NCBI RefSeq assembly: GCF_043641665.1
Contig: NC_092196.1
Location: 12,041,192-12,105,191 of the forward strand
DNA: 64,000 bases
Direction: 5' to 3'
Origin: Enoplosus armatus
Lineage: Eukaryota > Chordata > Actinopteri > Centrarchiformes > Enoplosidae
Shown piece by piece: positions 41,497 to 51,184 of this stretch. The notes beneath the pieces were generated by a model. That model saw only the letters and a program-made list of their open reading frames with translations. It was not told the origin of the DNA and did no database searches. Position 1 is the stretch's first letter, and each line of letters starts with the position of its first letter. The translations under genes and the position numbers were made by a program.

Positions 41497-41716
41497 TGGC
41501 ACAAAGCCTTGGATAACCGTAGAGATGCATTCATATCACACTTTTTCCATGTTTGCTCCTTCCCTATTCTCCACCCCCTCTTAGGTGTTTGGCACTTTGG
41601 AGGCAGCCAAAGAGAAATACTGCATTGAAGACTACTGTGTGAGCCAGATATCACTGGAGCAGGTGTTCCTCAGCTTTGCCCAGTTCCAGCACTGCACAGA
41701 GAGCGGGAGGAAGTAA
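17573..41716 (+). CDS. abca3: ABCA3-type phospholipid transporter (ABC subfamily A)
   Basis: Thirty coding exons join in frame to 5127 nt, 1708 aa (human 1704): 17573-17626, 20336-20582, 23249-23376, 24588-24753, 25415-25674, 25770-25886, 26325-26445, 28099-28272, 28395-28576, 29976-30122, 30340-30469, 30564-30718, 30843-30998, 31095-31305, 31497-31647, 32635-32733, 33967-34165, 34249-34555, 34646-34919, 35319-35523, 35664-35883, 36837-36995, 37582-37754, 39195-39329, 39464-39658, 39787-39974, 40097-40267, 40757-40953, 41147-41220, 41585-41716 (TAA). The N-terminus keeps the LLVWKN sorting motif (residues 9-14). NBD1 has Walker A GHNGAGKT (561-568), signature LSGGM (660-664) and Walker B ending in DE (684-685). 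NBD2 has Walker A around 1418-1425 (Lys1424), signature YSGGN (1517-1521) and Walker B DE (1541-1542). Two six-helix membrane domains, each with a large lumenal loop, lie before the NBDs. The mammalian protein moves phosphatidylcholine and phosphatidylglycerol into lamellar bodies. Introns 13 and 20 use GTCAAG and GTCAGT donors. Full-length similarity makes the call firm; a/b paralogue status is not resolved. Confidence 0.95.
17627..20335 (+). other. abca3 intron 1 (2.7 kb)
   Basis: No exon, RNA gene or clear mobile element seen. The part around 18120-18250 is rich in ATAC/ATAT and poly-A. Confidence 0.5.
20741..20975 (-). repeat. Dispersed teleost repeat in abca3 intron 2 (minus copy)
   Basis: Read on the minus strand this gives the block with CCAGTCTTTATGCTAAGCTA and a downstream ATCTTCTTGCTTAGCTCTCG. 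The same family occurs on the + strand at about 56340-56745 (CCAGTCTTTATGCTAAACTA, then ATCTTCTCATCTAACTCTCT). I recognise it as a common interspersed repeat of fish introns. Ends are approximate and its class is not evident. Confidence 0.6.
21642..21693. repeat. (AC)n microsatellite
   Basis: About 25 AC units in abca3 intron 2. Confidence 0.9.
23189..23239. repeat. (GT)n microsatellite next to abca3 exon 3 acceptor
   Basis: An interrupted GT tract with GC variants ends 9 bp before the exon 3 start at 23249. It therefore replaces much of the usual pyrimidine tract; only CTTTCCCAG lies between it and the exon. UG-rich tracts in this position can influence exon inclusion. Confidence 0.9.
26446..28098 (+). 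other. abca3 intron 7 (1.65 kb)
   Basis: No exon or recognised repeat seen. The longest open frame, 114 codons at 26797-27141, has no family resemblance. Confidence 0.5.
28577..29975 (+). other. abca3 intron 9 (1.4 kb)
   Basis: No exon seen. A short direct repetition of TTCAAAG lies at about 28795-28808. The segment around 29040-29600 has higher GC than its surroundings and may be a decayed repeat, which I could not identify. Confidence 0.45.
31940..32165 (+). repeat. Dispersed teleost repeat in abca3 intron 15
   Basis: The block with CCGGAGGCATTATGTTTTCG followed by TCTCAGGAACGCCCTGAGGG and AATTTGGCACAAACGTCCAC is familiar as an interspersed repeat found across fish genomes. Limits are approximate and the class is unknown. 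Confidence 0.55.
32734..33966 (+). other. abca3 intron 16 (1.2 kb)
   Basis: No exon or well-defined repeat seen. Exon 17 begins at 33967 after GTCCAG. An open frame crossing that boundary from 33881 is partly intron. Confidence 0.5.
35884..36836 (+). other. abca3 intron 21 (0.95 kb)
   Basis: No exon, RNA gene or recognised repeat seen between exon 21 and exon 22. Confidence 0.5.
37875..38342. mobile_element. hAT-type MITE in abca3 intron 23
   Basis: The 468-bp element begins CAGGGGTGCACAC and ends GGGCACCCCTG, giving short terminal inverted repeats of the hAT kind. It is flanked by a probable 8-bp target duplication, GCGTAGAA (37867-37874) and GTGTAGAA (38343-38350), 7 of 8 matching. The right end is rich in GATC-containing palindromes. 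No transposase frame is present, so it is non-autonomous. Confidence 0.8.
40405..40700 (+). repeat. Dispersed teleost repeat in abca3 intron 27
   Basis: The segment starting around GTGGTTCCCAGCCTTTGGGG and running through GAGCCCATTTTAAAGGGTCA resembles a widespread fish interspersed repeat. Ends are approximate and no coding capacity is visible. Confidence 0.5.
41464..41494. repeat. (AT)n microsatellite
   Basis: About 15 TA units in abca3 intron 29, 90 bp before the last exon. Confidence 0.9.
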
Positions 41717-41758
41717 GAGGAGCGAGGAGTCCGTCCATCCATTGTCCATTTTCTACAG

Positions 41759-41875
41759 TGTGTGTGTGTGTGTGTGTGTGTGTGACCTGTGTACATGGAT
41801 TGCCTGTGTATACTGGCTGGAGCGGAGTGTGGTTTATCCCCGACTCCATTTTTACCTTGACCACCAACACACACA

Positions 41876-41918
<43 letters not shown>
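41759..41918 (+). repeat. (GT)n and (AC)n pair in abca3 3' UTR
   Basis: Thirteen GT units at 41759-41784 and about 26 AC units at 41866-41918 are complementary and separated by some 80 bp. If transcribed, they could pair as a UG:CA stem 43 nt after the stop codon. Confidence 0.85.
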
Positions 41919-41920
<2 letters not shown>

Positions 41921-43648
41921 GGCCAGTCGCCAAAAAACATCAACTTCAGCATTTCTACTACTGTATCACGTCGGTGTGTCTTGGTTGGGTCATTCATGCT
42001 GTTGTTATTGTTGTTGTTGTTGTGTGACGAGAAAGTCGGAGAAAATCGGAATGATGACATGGATTATACCAAGTAATGAACTCTTGAGTACTGCACTTTT
42101 TTTTTTTTTGTGAGGTCGAAGAGCCTGACAGCACTCGTTAGCTACTACCACTATTCTGAAATGTATGCGTGACAGAGTTTATTTGTGTGTGTGTGTGTGC
42201 GGCTCGTATTTTTTGTTTTACTTTGTTACTCGATTTATGTTTCCAAGAATTTGTGCTTTTTCTTCTGTGATCACCACAAGAGAATGAACCACTCCGTTTG
42301 ATACATGTATGAAATCGTTGCACACCTTCTGCCTTATCTAACTAATGAGGGTTCTTGTTTCTTTATATTGCCCTATACAAAATGCCTGGTTATCCTTAAG
42401 GGCCTCTTAATGTTGTTGCCAGATGTAAATAATGTGACGTGTTCATGGTACTAAAAACCACTTACTCATTCAGGCCAGAGCAGAACATTTACTCGTTTAA
42501 AGACTGTTTTGGGCTCATTAATGAATGCATGCGTAGAAAAACGATTTACAGAGTGCATGATACTGGGAGAGCAGAGAGCTGCTAGCAATTACTATAAGGC
42601 CGTCCTTATTGAGGATTAATCCTCCGAGTACTTTTAGTCCAGTCTGAGTACATTTAGTACGCCTCCATTCTTCAGTTCTTGTGAACCAATGATTCTGTTT
42701 TTGCTGCCAAACAGGCTACAGCGTGTTACCATGTGAATATCCAGCCGTCCCAGTTTACATGGAAACTGTTTAGAAAGAAATCATGAAATCATTGTGTGAT
42801 GTAGGAGATTATTCTCAAACGCTGCTGCTGCTGTTGCAGTAAAATGGGAGGTCTGGGCTTCAAATCAAGTTGTGTCAGACTGCTTGCGATTGATTTGGAC
42901 CTAGAACAACAAGCCTTTGAGGTGTTTTTGTACTTTTTTTTTTTCTTTCTTTTTTCTTGCAGCTATGCATTTCACACATACACCTTTTGTGTGTGTGAGT
43001 GTGTATGAATGTGTGTGAGCGTGTGTGAGAGAGAGGATATGGCAACACATGATTCCTGAATTCATAGACTATATTAAAACAGTGCTATTATAGCTCTTAA
43101 ATATTAAAACAACAAGATGGTTATCGTGCAGTGGACGAACTTTACTGCTGTGTCATCTTCAATGTAGAGCTGCTCCTTCAGGGAACGCCAGGAAATGCAA
43201 TAAAAAGGCCCAACAATGGCGTGATGGTAAAAGTTCACTTAGTCCGCTGCGTACAAATAGATGCCTTGGTCTGAGGAAGAATGATCAGCGCAATGTTTGT
43301 TCCTGTTTCATTTGGATGTGCGTGCCCAGTTTATCGCATACTCAAAGCCTCGTTTGTACTTTTGGAAAATAATACCCCCCCCCCCCCCCAAAAAAATAAA
43401 AAAAATCCACACATATTGATGGGAAACATTCTCAGTTTCCTGCTTTTTATCCATGTTAAAGATAAATATTGTGATCTGGGATGAATGAGCGATCAGATTA
43501 ATTTGAACATGTGTATGGCTTTCCTACTCTCGAAAAACCACTCTGACTTCAGACGTGAGATGAATGTATTTACTGTCTTACACGGAAGCAAAAAGCACTC
43601 GAGGTAATCAACTTTATTAACCGCTTCATATGATTTACAACACTTTCT

Positions 43649-43767
<119 letters not shown>

Positions 43768-44220
43768 AAAAAAAAAAAGTAGAGGATGACATTCCAGAAA
43801 GACACGGATATGTGGCTAATATATCTTAAAAAGATTTAATTTTTCTTAATTTTGAATATGTTACATTTGTTTGTGTATTTGCACAGTTTATGTCTCATAT
43901 TACATGTATGACTTGAATCAATTGCAATGTTAGATGTGTAGTTTGAGGGAAAATGGAAAGCGCTGCTGATATGGACATGAAGGATTGGGTTATGCTGAAA
44001 TACAGTGTATCATATTTAAAAAGGGAATTTACATCATTGTAATTGTGTACTGTACTGTACCATTGAACTGAACTGGTCAACTGTATATGTGTCACTATTC
44101 TTTTTAAATTAAATAATGCTCTATGCAAATGGAAGCAAATACCAGAGCCTGCTCTCATTATTCCAGCAAGTTTCTCGAATCTATTTGCAATGACTAGATA
44201 CTCAAAAATAAATACAAAAC

Positions 44221-44809
44221 AGCAGAATTAAAAGGTAAAGATTAACAGTGGATGTAAAACAACACAGATGCTTTGATAAGACAAAGAGTTCTACAATAAG
44301 AGAAAAGAATAAAACATAAGATTACAGACAAACTGGTTGTAAATAAAACAAAAAGGTCCAATGAAACAAAAGAAAATAAGACTGATTTCACAAGTACTAC
44401 AATGCTTTTTTATGGCAAATATCTTATATCCTACAAGTGAATAGGTGTATGTGCTTGATTTTAAGATACAGCATTTGCACGTTGGTTGCAGTTCCCAGAT
44501 TGACGCTGACTACACTACGTTGATTACTGGGGTCACAAAAAGGTAAAAACTACATTTTCCCACACAAAGCAACAATGTAAATATTATGTATGAACCTGTT
44601 CGTTGTAGAATTTAGGTCAACTCAAAAATGTAGGTTTGAACCCTGGCCAAACAAGTCTGACAGGTCTGTTTCACCTTTGAGACTTGTGCCAACAGAGCCC
44701 AAAGGAGACGATTAGTAACTTAACACTGCAGCTGCAAGGGCATTGACATATTGAACAGCTTATATGTTGTATCTGCTCAGTCGGAGGAGTACCGTCAACA
44801 CCAGAAGAA
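44221..44809. other. Upstream region of the first CYP2K gene
   Basis: AT-rich, no gene or recognised repeat. No convincing TATA box was located, so the promoter position is unknown. Confidence 0.4.
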
Positions 44810-47800
44810 ATGTCTCTTTTGGCGGATTTTGTTTTCTTCCTCTTCTCTAGTCCCACCACTCTGTTGGGGGCTGTTGCTCTCCTGCTCGTCCTCTATTTTG
44901 TCCCCGGTAGCTTCGCCTCCCAGGAAACGGGGAAGGAGCCTCCAGGGCCGAGACCTCTTCCCCTGCTTGGCAACCTGTTGCAGCTTGATCTCAAGAGACC
45001 CTACAGAACCCTCTGTGAGGTGAGCCCAGCACTCTTATCCCAAAGAAAAAACATTTTAAAAAAATCTCTGACACACTACCTCTTTTTTCTTACATTTTTA
45101 CAGCTTTCAAAGAAATATGGGTCAGTATTTACGGTGTACTTTGGACCCGATAAAGTAGTGGTGCTGGCTGGATACAGGACAGTCAAAGAGGCTCTGGTCA
45201 ACTACGGAGAAGAGTTTGGAGACCGACACATTGCCCCTGTATTTTATGATATGAATCAAGGTCATGGTATGTCCTTCCTTTATCTTCAATGTACAGTATT
45301 TTTTACACATTAGCACAAATACACTACTCACAAAAAGTTAAGGATATTCAGCTTTCACATGAAGTCGATTCACATTGAGCAGAAATGAGGAATGAGATGA
45401 AGAAATTACCATTGCATGCTTCTACTTAAATGCCCTACTTTCATGATATAATATCACTGTAGCATGAACTTTTTACATTTTCCATAAATTTCACCCGAAA
45501 GTCGAATATCCCTAACTTTTTGTGAGTAGTGTATATAATATAAAAGAAATATATATATATATATGCATGACTGCTACGGATGAACTTTGACTTTTGCATG
45601 TCATGTTTAATAGGGATTCTGTTTGCGAATGGAGAATCGTGGAAAGAGATGAGACGCTTTGCCCTCACCACCCTGAGAGACTTTGGGATGGGCAAAAGAG
45701 TAGCTGAGGATAAAATTTTGGAGGAGTGCTGCCATCTGATCCAAATGCTTGAGGAGCATAAAGGTATTAAGTTAAAATATGTAAATGATGATACATGACA
45801 AGGTGTTCTGATAACAACAAAAACTAAAATAACAGATGATGTCAAGAAGGTCTGACATTTTCTCCCCAAGGTCTGTTATTTAAGTGCATTATTATGATCG
45901 CCACAGAAAATAATAAACTGTCAAATCCTCTCACATTTTTTATAGGTTAAGTCCTGAAGTTTGTTTTACTGGTACAATATTGCACTTTTCATGTCTCAGT
46001 AATTTCATACTTTCTTGCTGTCATTTCACAGGGAAACCTTTTGATACAGCATGTCCACTGAATTATGCGACATCCAATATAATCTCCTCTATCGTGTATG
46101 GAAGCAGGTTTGAATACAATGACCCCCAATTCAAAAGCATGGTGAGACGAGCCAACGAAAACATACGCATTGCCGGCACTGCACCAATCCTGGTAGGCTT
46201 CATGTTTCCTTAGTTTATCTATGAACTCTGCCTACTTGTTGTCATTTGGTGAACATTGTGTTCAATAATCAAATTTGTTTTTACTGTTGCGTCACAGCTG
46301 TACAACATGTTTCCCAGGCTGGTCGGCTGGGTCAAAAACCGGCAGCTGATATTAAGAAATACTGAGACGAACATCATAGATGTCAAAGGTTTAATCAAGC
46401 AGCTGAAAGAGACGCTGAACCCTCACGTATGCAGGGGGCTTGTGGACTGTTTTCTGATTCGGAAGCAGAAAGAAGATGTAAGAAGACAACATCTTTGGTG
46501 TTTTTAATCCAACAAAAAGAACCGCAATGTTGCAAACGTCTATTTTATAATGATATGTGAGTGTTCTTTCTCGTAGGACTCTTGTGTTGGGGACACTCAC
46601 TACAATGAGAAGAACTTGATATTTACAGTGTCCAACCTGTTTGCAGCTGGTACTGATACCACGGCAGCTACACTGGGATGGGGTCTGCTGCTTATGGCCA
46701 AATATCCACATGTACAAGGTGACCAGAGAGATGAGGACTATATGTGCTAATATAATTAAAGTGTTTCCACAGGCTCTGAGGCAGGCCTATAGCCGAAACC
46801 TACCCCATTGACAACCTGGTGGTTTCCACCTCTTTCTTTAATATTTTAAGTCTTTTTTACTTTTTCTTATAGACAGTGCTTTGTCATGATGATTTTTAAG
46901 CTAGTTTCAGGAAATATCCCCCAATTTCTCTAGATTACAGAATATTTTGCTTGTTTGTAAGAGTTCAAACAAAGAAGAAACGTATAGCTGATTTTTGAAT
47001 TAAAATTATAGACATTATCTAAACATTTCTCAAAAAAGTAATGATTAGCCATGCTATAGGTCTGTCGCTCAGCATGTCATATGATTGGTTTATGACTAAA
47101 TACCAGCAAAAATGAATGACATTCCCATCAGCCTCAGCTGTGCGTTGTGTTTAGTGCTAATTAGCAAATGTTTAGCATGCTAACTAAGATGGTAAACATT
47201 ATAGAACAGAGTTGCTAGCATGGCTGTAGACTCTTAGTCTTGTTAAAATGAATGCAGACACAGAATATTAATTTATTGTTTTGTGTGTTCAGACCAGGTC
47301 CAGGAGGAGCTGAGCAGGGTGGTAGGAAGCCGTCAGGTCCGGGTAGATGACCGGAAAAGCCTGCCGTACACTGATGCTGTCATCCATGAGATACAGAGAC
47401 TGGCCAACATTGTCCCCGTGGCTGTTCCTCACAAAACCAGCCGAGACGTCACCTTCCAGGGCTACTTTATCAAAGAGGTTAGGTGCTCCAATCTGCTCCC
47501 ATCCCAAATATTTTTCCTGGAAATCATCCACCTCTGAAAACTTTCATTCTGGGACTTTATATGATAGACCTGCTCTCTTCTTTGGCCTACAGGGAACTAC
47601 TGTGTTTCCTCTGCTTACTTCTGTCCTGAATGATGAGAGTGAATGGGAGAGCCCACACACTTTCAACCCTTCCCACTTCCTGGATGAGGAGGGTAAATTT
47701 ATCAAAAGAGACGCCTTCATGCCCTTTTCTGCAGGTACAACAACTTTGCCGAGTTTTTGTTATTCAGGGATTACAGAGATATTTTATACAGCATGATGCA

Positions 47801-48022
47801 GTTTAATGTTTTGTAAATGTCTTTGTCCTTGCAGGTCGCAGGATGTGTCTCGGAGAGAGTCTGGCAAAGATGGAGATCTTCCTCTTCTTCACCTCCCTCC
47901 TCCTGCGCTTTCGTTTCACTGCTCCACCCGGAGTCACAGAGGATGAACTGGGTCTGACACCAGCTGTGGGCTTCACCCTCCCCCCTTCAGCTCATGAGCT
48001 GTGTGCTGTCAGTCGCCAATGA
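44810..48022 (+). CDS. Cytochrome P450 CYP2K-like, copy 1
   Basis: Nine coding exons, the standard CYP2 structure, join in frame to 1521 nt, 506 aa: 44810-45019, 45104-45266, 45614-45763, 46032-46192, 46298-46477, 46577-46718, 47293-47477, 47593-47734, 47835-48022 (TGA). The N-terminus is a hydrophobic ER anchor (about 16-33) followed by the proline hinge PPGPRPLP. The I-helix has AGTDTT (312-317), the K-helix ExxR is Glu368-Arg371, and the heme loop [10 protein letters not shown] places the thiolate ligand at Cys449. It should be a microsomal monooxygenase using NADPH-P450 reductase; trout CYP2K1 hydroxylates lauric acid and activates aflatoxin B1, but substrates here are unknown. Intron 7 has an unusual GTTAGG donor, where copy 2 has GTCAGT. 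A MITE sits in intron 2. AATAAA lies at 48150-48155. Subfamily 2K is supported by overall resemblance to fish CYP2K; the exact gene number cannot be given. Confidence 0.92.
45322..45531. mobile_element. Tc1/mariner-type MITE in CYP2K copy 1, intron 2
   Basis: A 210-bp element starts CACTACTCACAAAAAGTTAA and its right end is the inverted copy with few changes, about 28 bp of TIR. It is flanked by TA on both sides (45320-45321, 45532-45533), the Tc1/mariner target. There is no coding capacity. Confidence 0.8.
46780..47292 (+). other. CYP2K copy 1 intron 6 with repeat-like sequence
   Basis: No exon. The part around 47030-47240 (with TTTAGCATGCTAACTAAGAT) resembles a fish interspersed repeat, but limits and class are unclear. 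Confidence 0.35.
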
Positions 48023-48385
48023 GGAAGCTTGTAACCGTGTGCCTTTTTTACTTGCACGCTTACCACCTTGTTTTACATGCTGATTGTAATTTGTCAAGGG
48101 TTTAATTTCTTATATTGCAGCAAATGGCAGAAATCATGTTCTTTAGTACAATAAATGAACCTGCATCTTCATATAGCTGATAGCATGAACATTTATGTAT
48201 GTAAAAAATAGAAAAGAGTGGACACACTGCTTTTAAGCTGTGATTTGGCCAGTTGATGGGATTTTTTCTCATCAGATCACCCTAATGCCTATTCATGCAT
48301 GGTGTTGAGCTTTATTCTCTACAGATACATATAAAAAAAAGCACAATCATTAAATAAAGCATAACAATAGAGAAAACACTGAGAT

Positions 48386-49259
48386 GATCCCTGTTCAAAA
48401 GTTTGCATACCCTTAGTTTTTAATACTGTGTATTGCCCCCTTTAGCATCAATGACAGCTTGTAGTCTTTTGTGATAGTTGTGGATGAGGCCCTTTATTTT
48501 CTCAGATGGTAAAGCTGCCCATTCTTCTTGGCAAAAAGCTTCCAGGTCCTGTAAATTCTTGGGCTGTCTTGCATGAACTGCACGTTTGAGATCTCCCCAA
48601 AGTGGCTCAATGATATTGAGGTCAGGAGACTGTGATGGCCTCTCCAGAACCTTCACTTTTTTCTGCTGTAGCCAAAGACAGGTCGACTTGGCCTTGTGTT
48701 TTGGATCATTGTCATGGTGGAAATGCGCAGCTGTTTAGCATATTGTAAGCGGGCTGTTTTGTGGCACTGGCGTAGTAATGGCTTTCTTCTGGCAACTCAA
48801 CCGTGCAGCCCATTTGTCTTCTTATTGTGACAACAATTTTCCTGGCAGTTGTGGCTGAAATTTTTGTTGGTCTGCCTGACCATGGCAACAGAACCCCTTA
48901 TTTATATTTTTAATCAGAGTTTGAACACTACTGTTTGGCATTCTCAAATGTTTCTTTTTATATCCTTTTCCTGTTTTATAAAGTTCAACTACCTTCTCTC
49001 GCAGGTCCTTTGACAGTTCTTTTGCTTTCCCCATGGCTCAGAATCCAGCAAAGTCAGTGCAGCACTAGAGGAAATGTGCAGGGGTCTGTCAAGAGCTCAG
49101 AGACTCCCTGACTTTTTATACACAGACAGTAATTACATGCAAACAGGTGACAGGTGTGGACAGTTACCCTTACTAGCCATTTAAACCTGTTTGTGTCAAC
49201 TTTGTGTGCATATTATCAGGCCAAAACTTCAAGGGTATGTATACTTTTGATCAGGGCTG
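48386..49259 (-). mobile_element. Decayed Tc1-like transposon
   Basis: Minus-strand fragments of a Tc1 transposase remain. An N-terminal part (start codon at 49034, MGKAKELSKDLREKVV type helix-turn-helix) and a C-terminal part (48656-48420, with SPDLNIIEPLW, carrying the final catalytic Glu) are in place, but most of the catalytic middle is missing. Ends match as imperfect inverted repeats: TTCAAAAGTTTGCATACCC at about 48394 and its counterpart ending near 49259. The adjoining 49261-49449, ending in TATGAGCACAACTGTAT, may be a further Tc1 end. It cannot encode a working transposase. Confidence 0.8.
48420..49034 (-). pseudogene. Tc1 transposase remnant
   Basis: This is the coding part of the decayed element. 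About 60 N-terminal and 78 C-terminal residues are recognisable and separated by deletion and frame breaks; the first two catalytic Asp residues lie in the missing part. Inferred inactive. Confidence 0.75.
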
Positions 49260-49711
49260 TTTGGGTGATTCAACTTGTCATTATGATCTAAAAAGAGCAA
49301 ATACAACTGCGTGATAATAAATAATTTCGCCTGACCACTAACCCTGAATAAAAGAAAAGTTTTTCCATGATCAAACATATTTTCTGAAAAAATGAACAAT
49401 ATTTCACAAATTCTGCCAGGGTGTGTAATTTTATGAGCACAACTGTATAACACACGTAAAAAGTCTTGATGAGAACATCACTATGTAATTACATGTGTAT
49501 ATTCCATTAAATGAATGTGTTGCTTAGATGTACTCTCATGGCGTGTTTGACTTTGTGTTTTTACCCCGGCAACCGAGAGCCAGCGGAGCGCTAGCTGCAC
49601 GGCTAACTACTCCACCCACCACCTTGCAGCTTTATTCTGAGTTATTTTGAGTTTAGATCTTCTTCTTTTTTGGCTGCACCCGACCAGACTGCAGAGCAGC
49701 CATCAATGTGT

Positions 49712-49795
49712 GGTGCCTTTCACTGCGTGACAAAGTCAGACTGAACCTGGTCAGGAGCAGGTTCAGTCTGACTTTGTCACGCAGTGAAAGGCACC
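49712..49795. repeat. Perfect 38-bp inverted repeat (hairpin)
   Basis: Arms 49712-49749 and 49758-49795 are exactly complementary over 38 bp around an 8-base loop. I find no target duplication or transposon ends beside it. It could be a fold-back element, a recent inverted duplication or a transcribed hairpin. Confidence 0.95.
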
Positions 49796-50199
49796 TGACC
49801 AGGTTTGGCCGAAGACGTAATGTAGCAGAGCTACAGATTACGGGCACAAGCACATAGGTCCTTTGGACACTTTTAATACCAACAGTCTTCAGGTTGGTGT
49901 TCAGTCATTGCAGCCCAGGTTATTTGGGCATGGTCAAGAAATAAAGAGAAACCAGTAACATTAAAGAGTCGTGGCAGTGCTTCCCAGAGCACATTGGGAT
50001 ACAATATGAAATTAAAATGGGTTGATCTACAAAAGTTGCTTAACCCGTTTCCATTTACAACTCAATGCACGCAAGGCAGAGATTTAATGTCTGTTGTTGT
50101 TGATGTGTATTATTTGATACTAATCATAAAAGTAGTCTTTTCAGACAATGATATGCAGTACAAAGTTGCCACGTATGCAATGTTCCAGGTAAACAATTA

Positions 50200-50600
50200 A
50201 CAGACGTTGGGGCCCCATGAAGATAAGATGTATTGCTGTTTAGACGAGGTCTTCCTTGGTATGTGAAAGGTTATCTCTGAGAGGTTAAGGTATGTGAAAG
50301 GTCATTCTGAGAGGTCTCTTTTCCTGACCCCTAGATGGGGAACAGAAGATTACAGATTTGTGTGTTGTAGTAGGACCCCATGTATGCCTAAAGGTATAAA
50401 AGACGAGCTTGAACAGTGTTCGAGGCAGCAGTCTGTCTGCCTGTTGATCCTGATCTTTGATGCAAATAAACAATATTATGTAAAAAGTCAGTATCAGCGG
50501 AGTTTCCTTCCATCATCGAATCATCGCCTACATCTGGGGAATGAAGAAGAAATTAACAACATTGTTCTGGTGGCTCACCTCCTAAAAAAAGGTGGATTTG
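50200..50600 (+). mobile_element. Possible solo LTR of an endogenous retroelement
   Basis: Features in LTR order are a tandem pair GGTATGTGAAAGGT at about 50258 and 50289, a TATAAA at 50395-50400, and an AATAAA at 50465-50470. TCTGGTGGCTCACC at about 50568 resembles the start of a primer-binding site. No gag, pol or env frame is nearby, so it would be a solo LTR. Both ends are uncertain; it is annotated from layout only. Confidence 0.35.
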
Positions 50601-50885
50601 GAAATCAAAACCTGCGAGATTGAGTTCAGCCCTTTATGCACACACTCTGCGATCGTAAAAGTCAGCGAATACTAAAGGGAGCGCCTACCAGAACTTAACG
50701 TTTTATTTATTTATAACGTATTATTGCTAATGCATTCTGTTCAACGTTGTCTTTGTATCCTGAGGAAAAAGCTGTAATTAGGGTTTTCAGGCTTTAAGCT
50801 TTTACATATCAATCCATGGCTCAAAAACCTGTTTTTCTCACTCTCTTCTTGTAATTTTACACCTGTATTTTACAGATTTTGCATG

Positions 50886-50970
50886 TGAATCGCTTAATCA
50901 TGATTGACAGTTTGATTAAATCTGTTCATTCGTACCTACTGAAGAGGTGTGATTAGTGTGATTCGCGGTG
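50886..50970 (+). repeat. Upstream block of CYP2K copy 2, repeated at 54176-54260
   Basis: GCTTAATCATGATTGACAGT and the following ACCTACTGAAG are shared in order with 54176-54260. This copy lies about 220-300 bp before the copy 2 ATG and may be promoter sequence. The core AATCATGATT is a perfect palindrome. Confidence 0.65.
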
Positions 50971-51184
50971 CGATTGGTGCAACCCTTTCTAAAAGAAGGT
51001 GGGGACTCTTGATCTATCTCACCCAGAGAGGTGGCTAGGGTAACATCTCTATAGAAAGGAAGAAACAGGAAGCCCTGGCTGGAACAACCCGACATTTACC
51101 CCTTCATTTAAATTTGAAAATAGCTGTTCAGTGAAAACGTTTGTGCCCCCTAGAAGGAGTCCAGGTCCAGGTGACTGCAGGATC

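Larger units (their letters stand above)
49450..51184. other. Spacer between CYP2K copies 1 and 2
   Basis: This holds a perfect 38-bp inverted repeat (49712-49795), a probable solo LTR (about 50200-50600) and a block repeated downstream of copy 2 (50886-50970). No gene is supported. Confidence 0.5.

Noticed and set aside
41632..42113. Open frames of about 90-145 codons on both strands rich in Cys-Val or His-Thr
   Set aside because: They are translations of the GT and CA microsatellites in the abca3 3' UTR.
45441..45869. 142-codon antisense frame over CYP2K copy 1
   Set aside because: Overlaps exon 3 antisense and the MITE; no similarity to any family.
49653..49853. 66-codon antisense frame across the perfect hairpin
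   Set aside because: Produced by the inverted repeat; no recognisable protein family.
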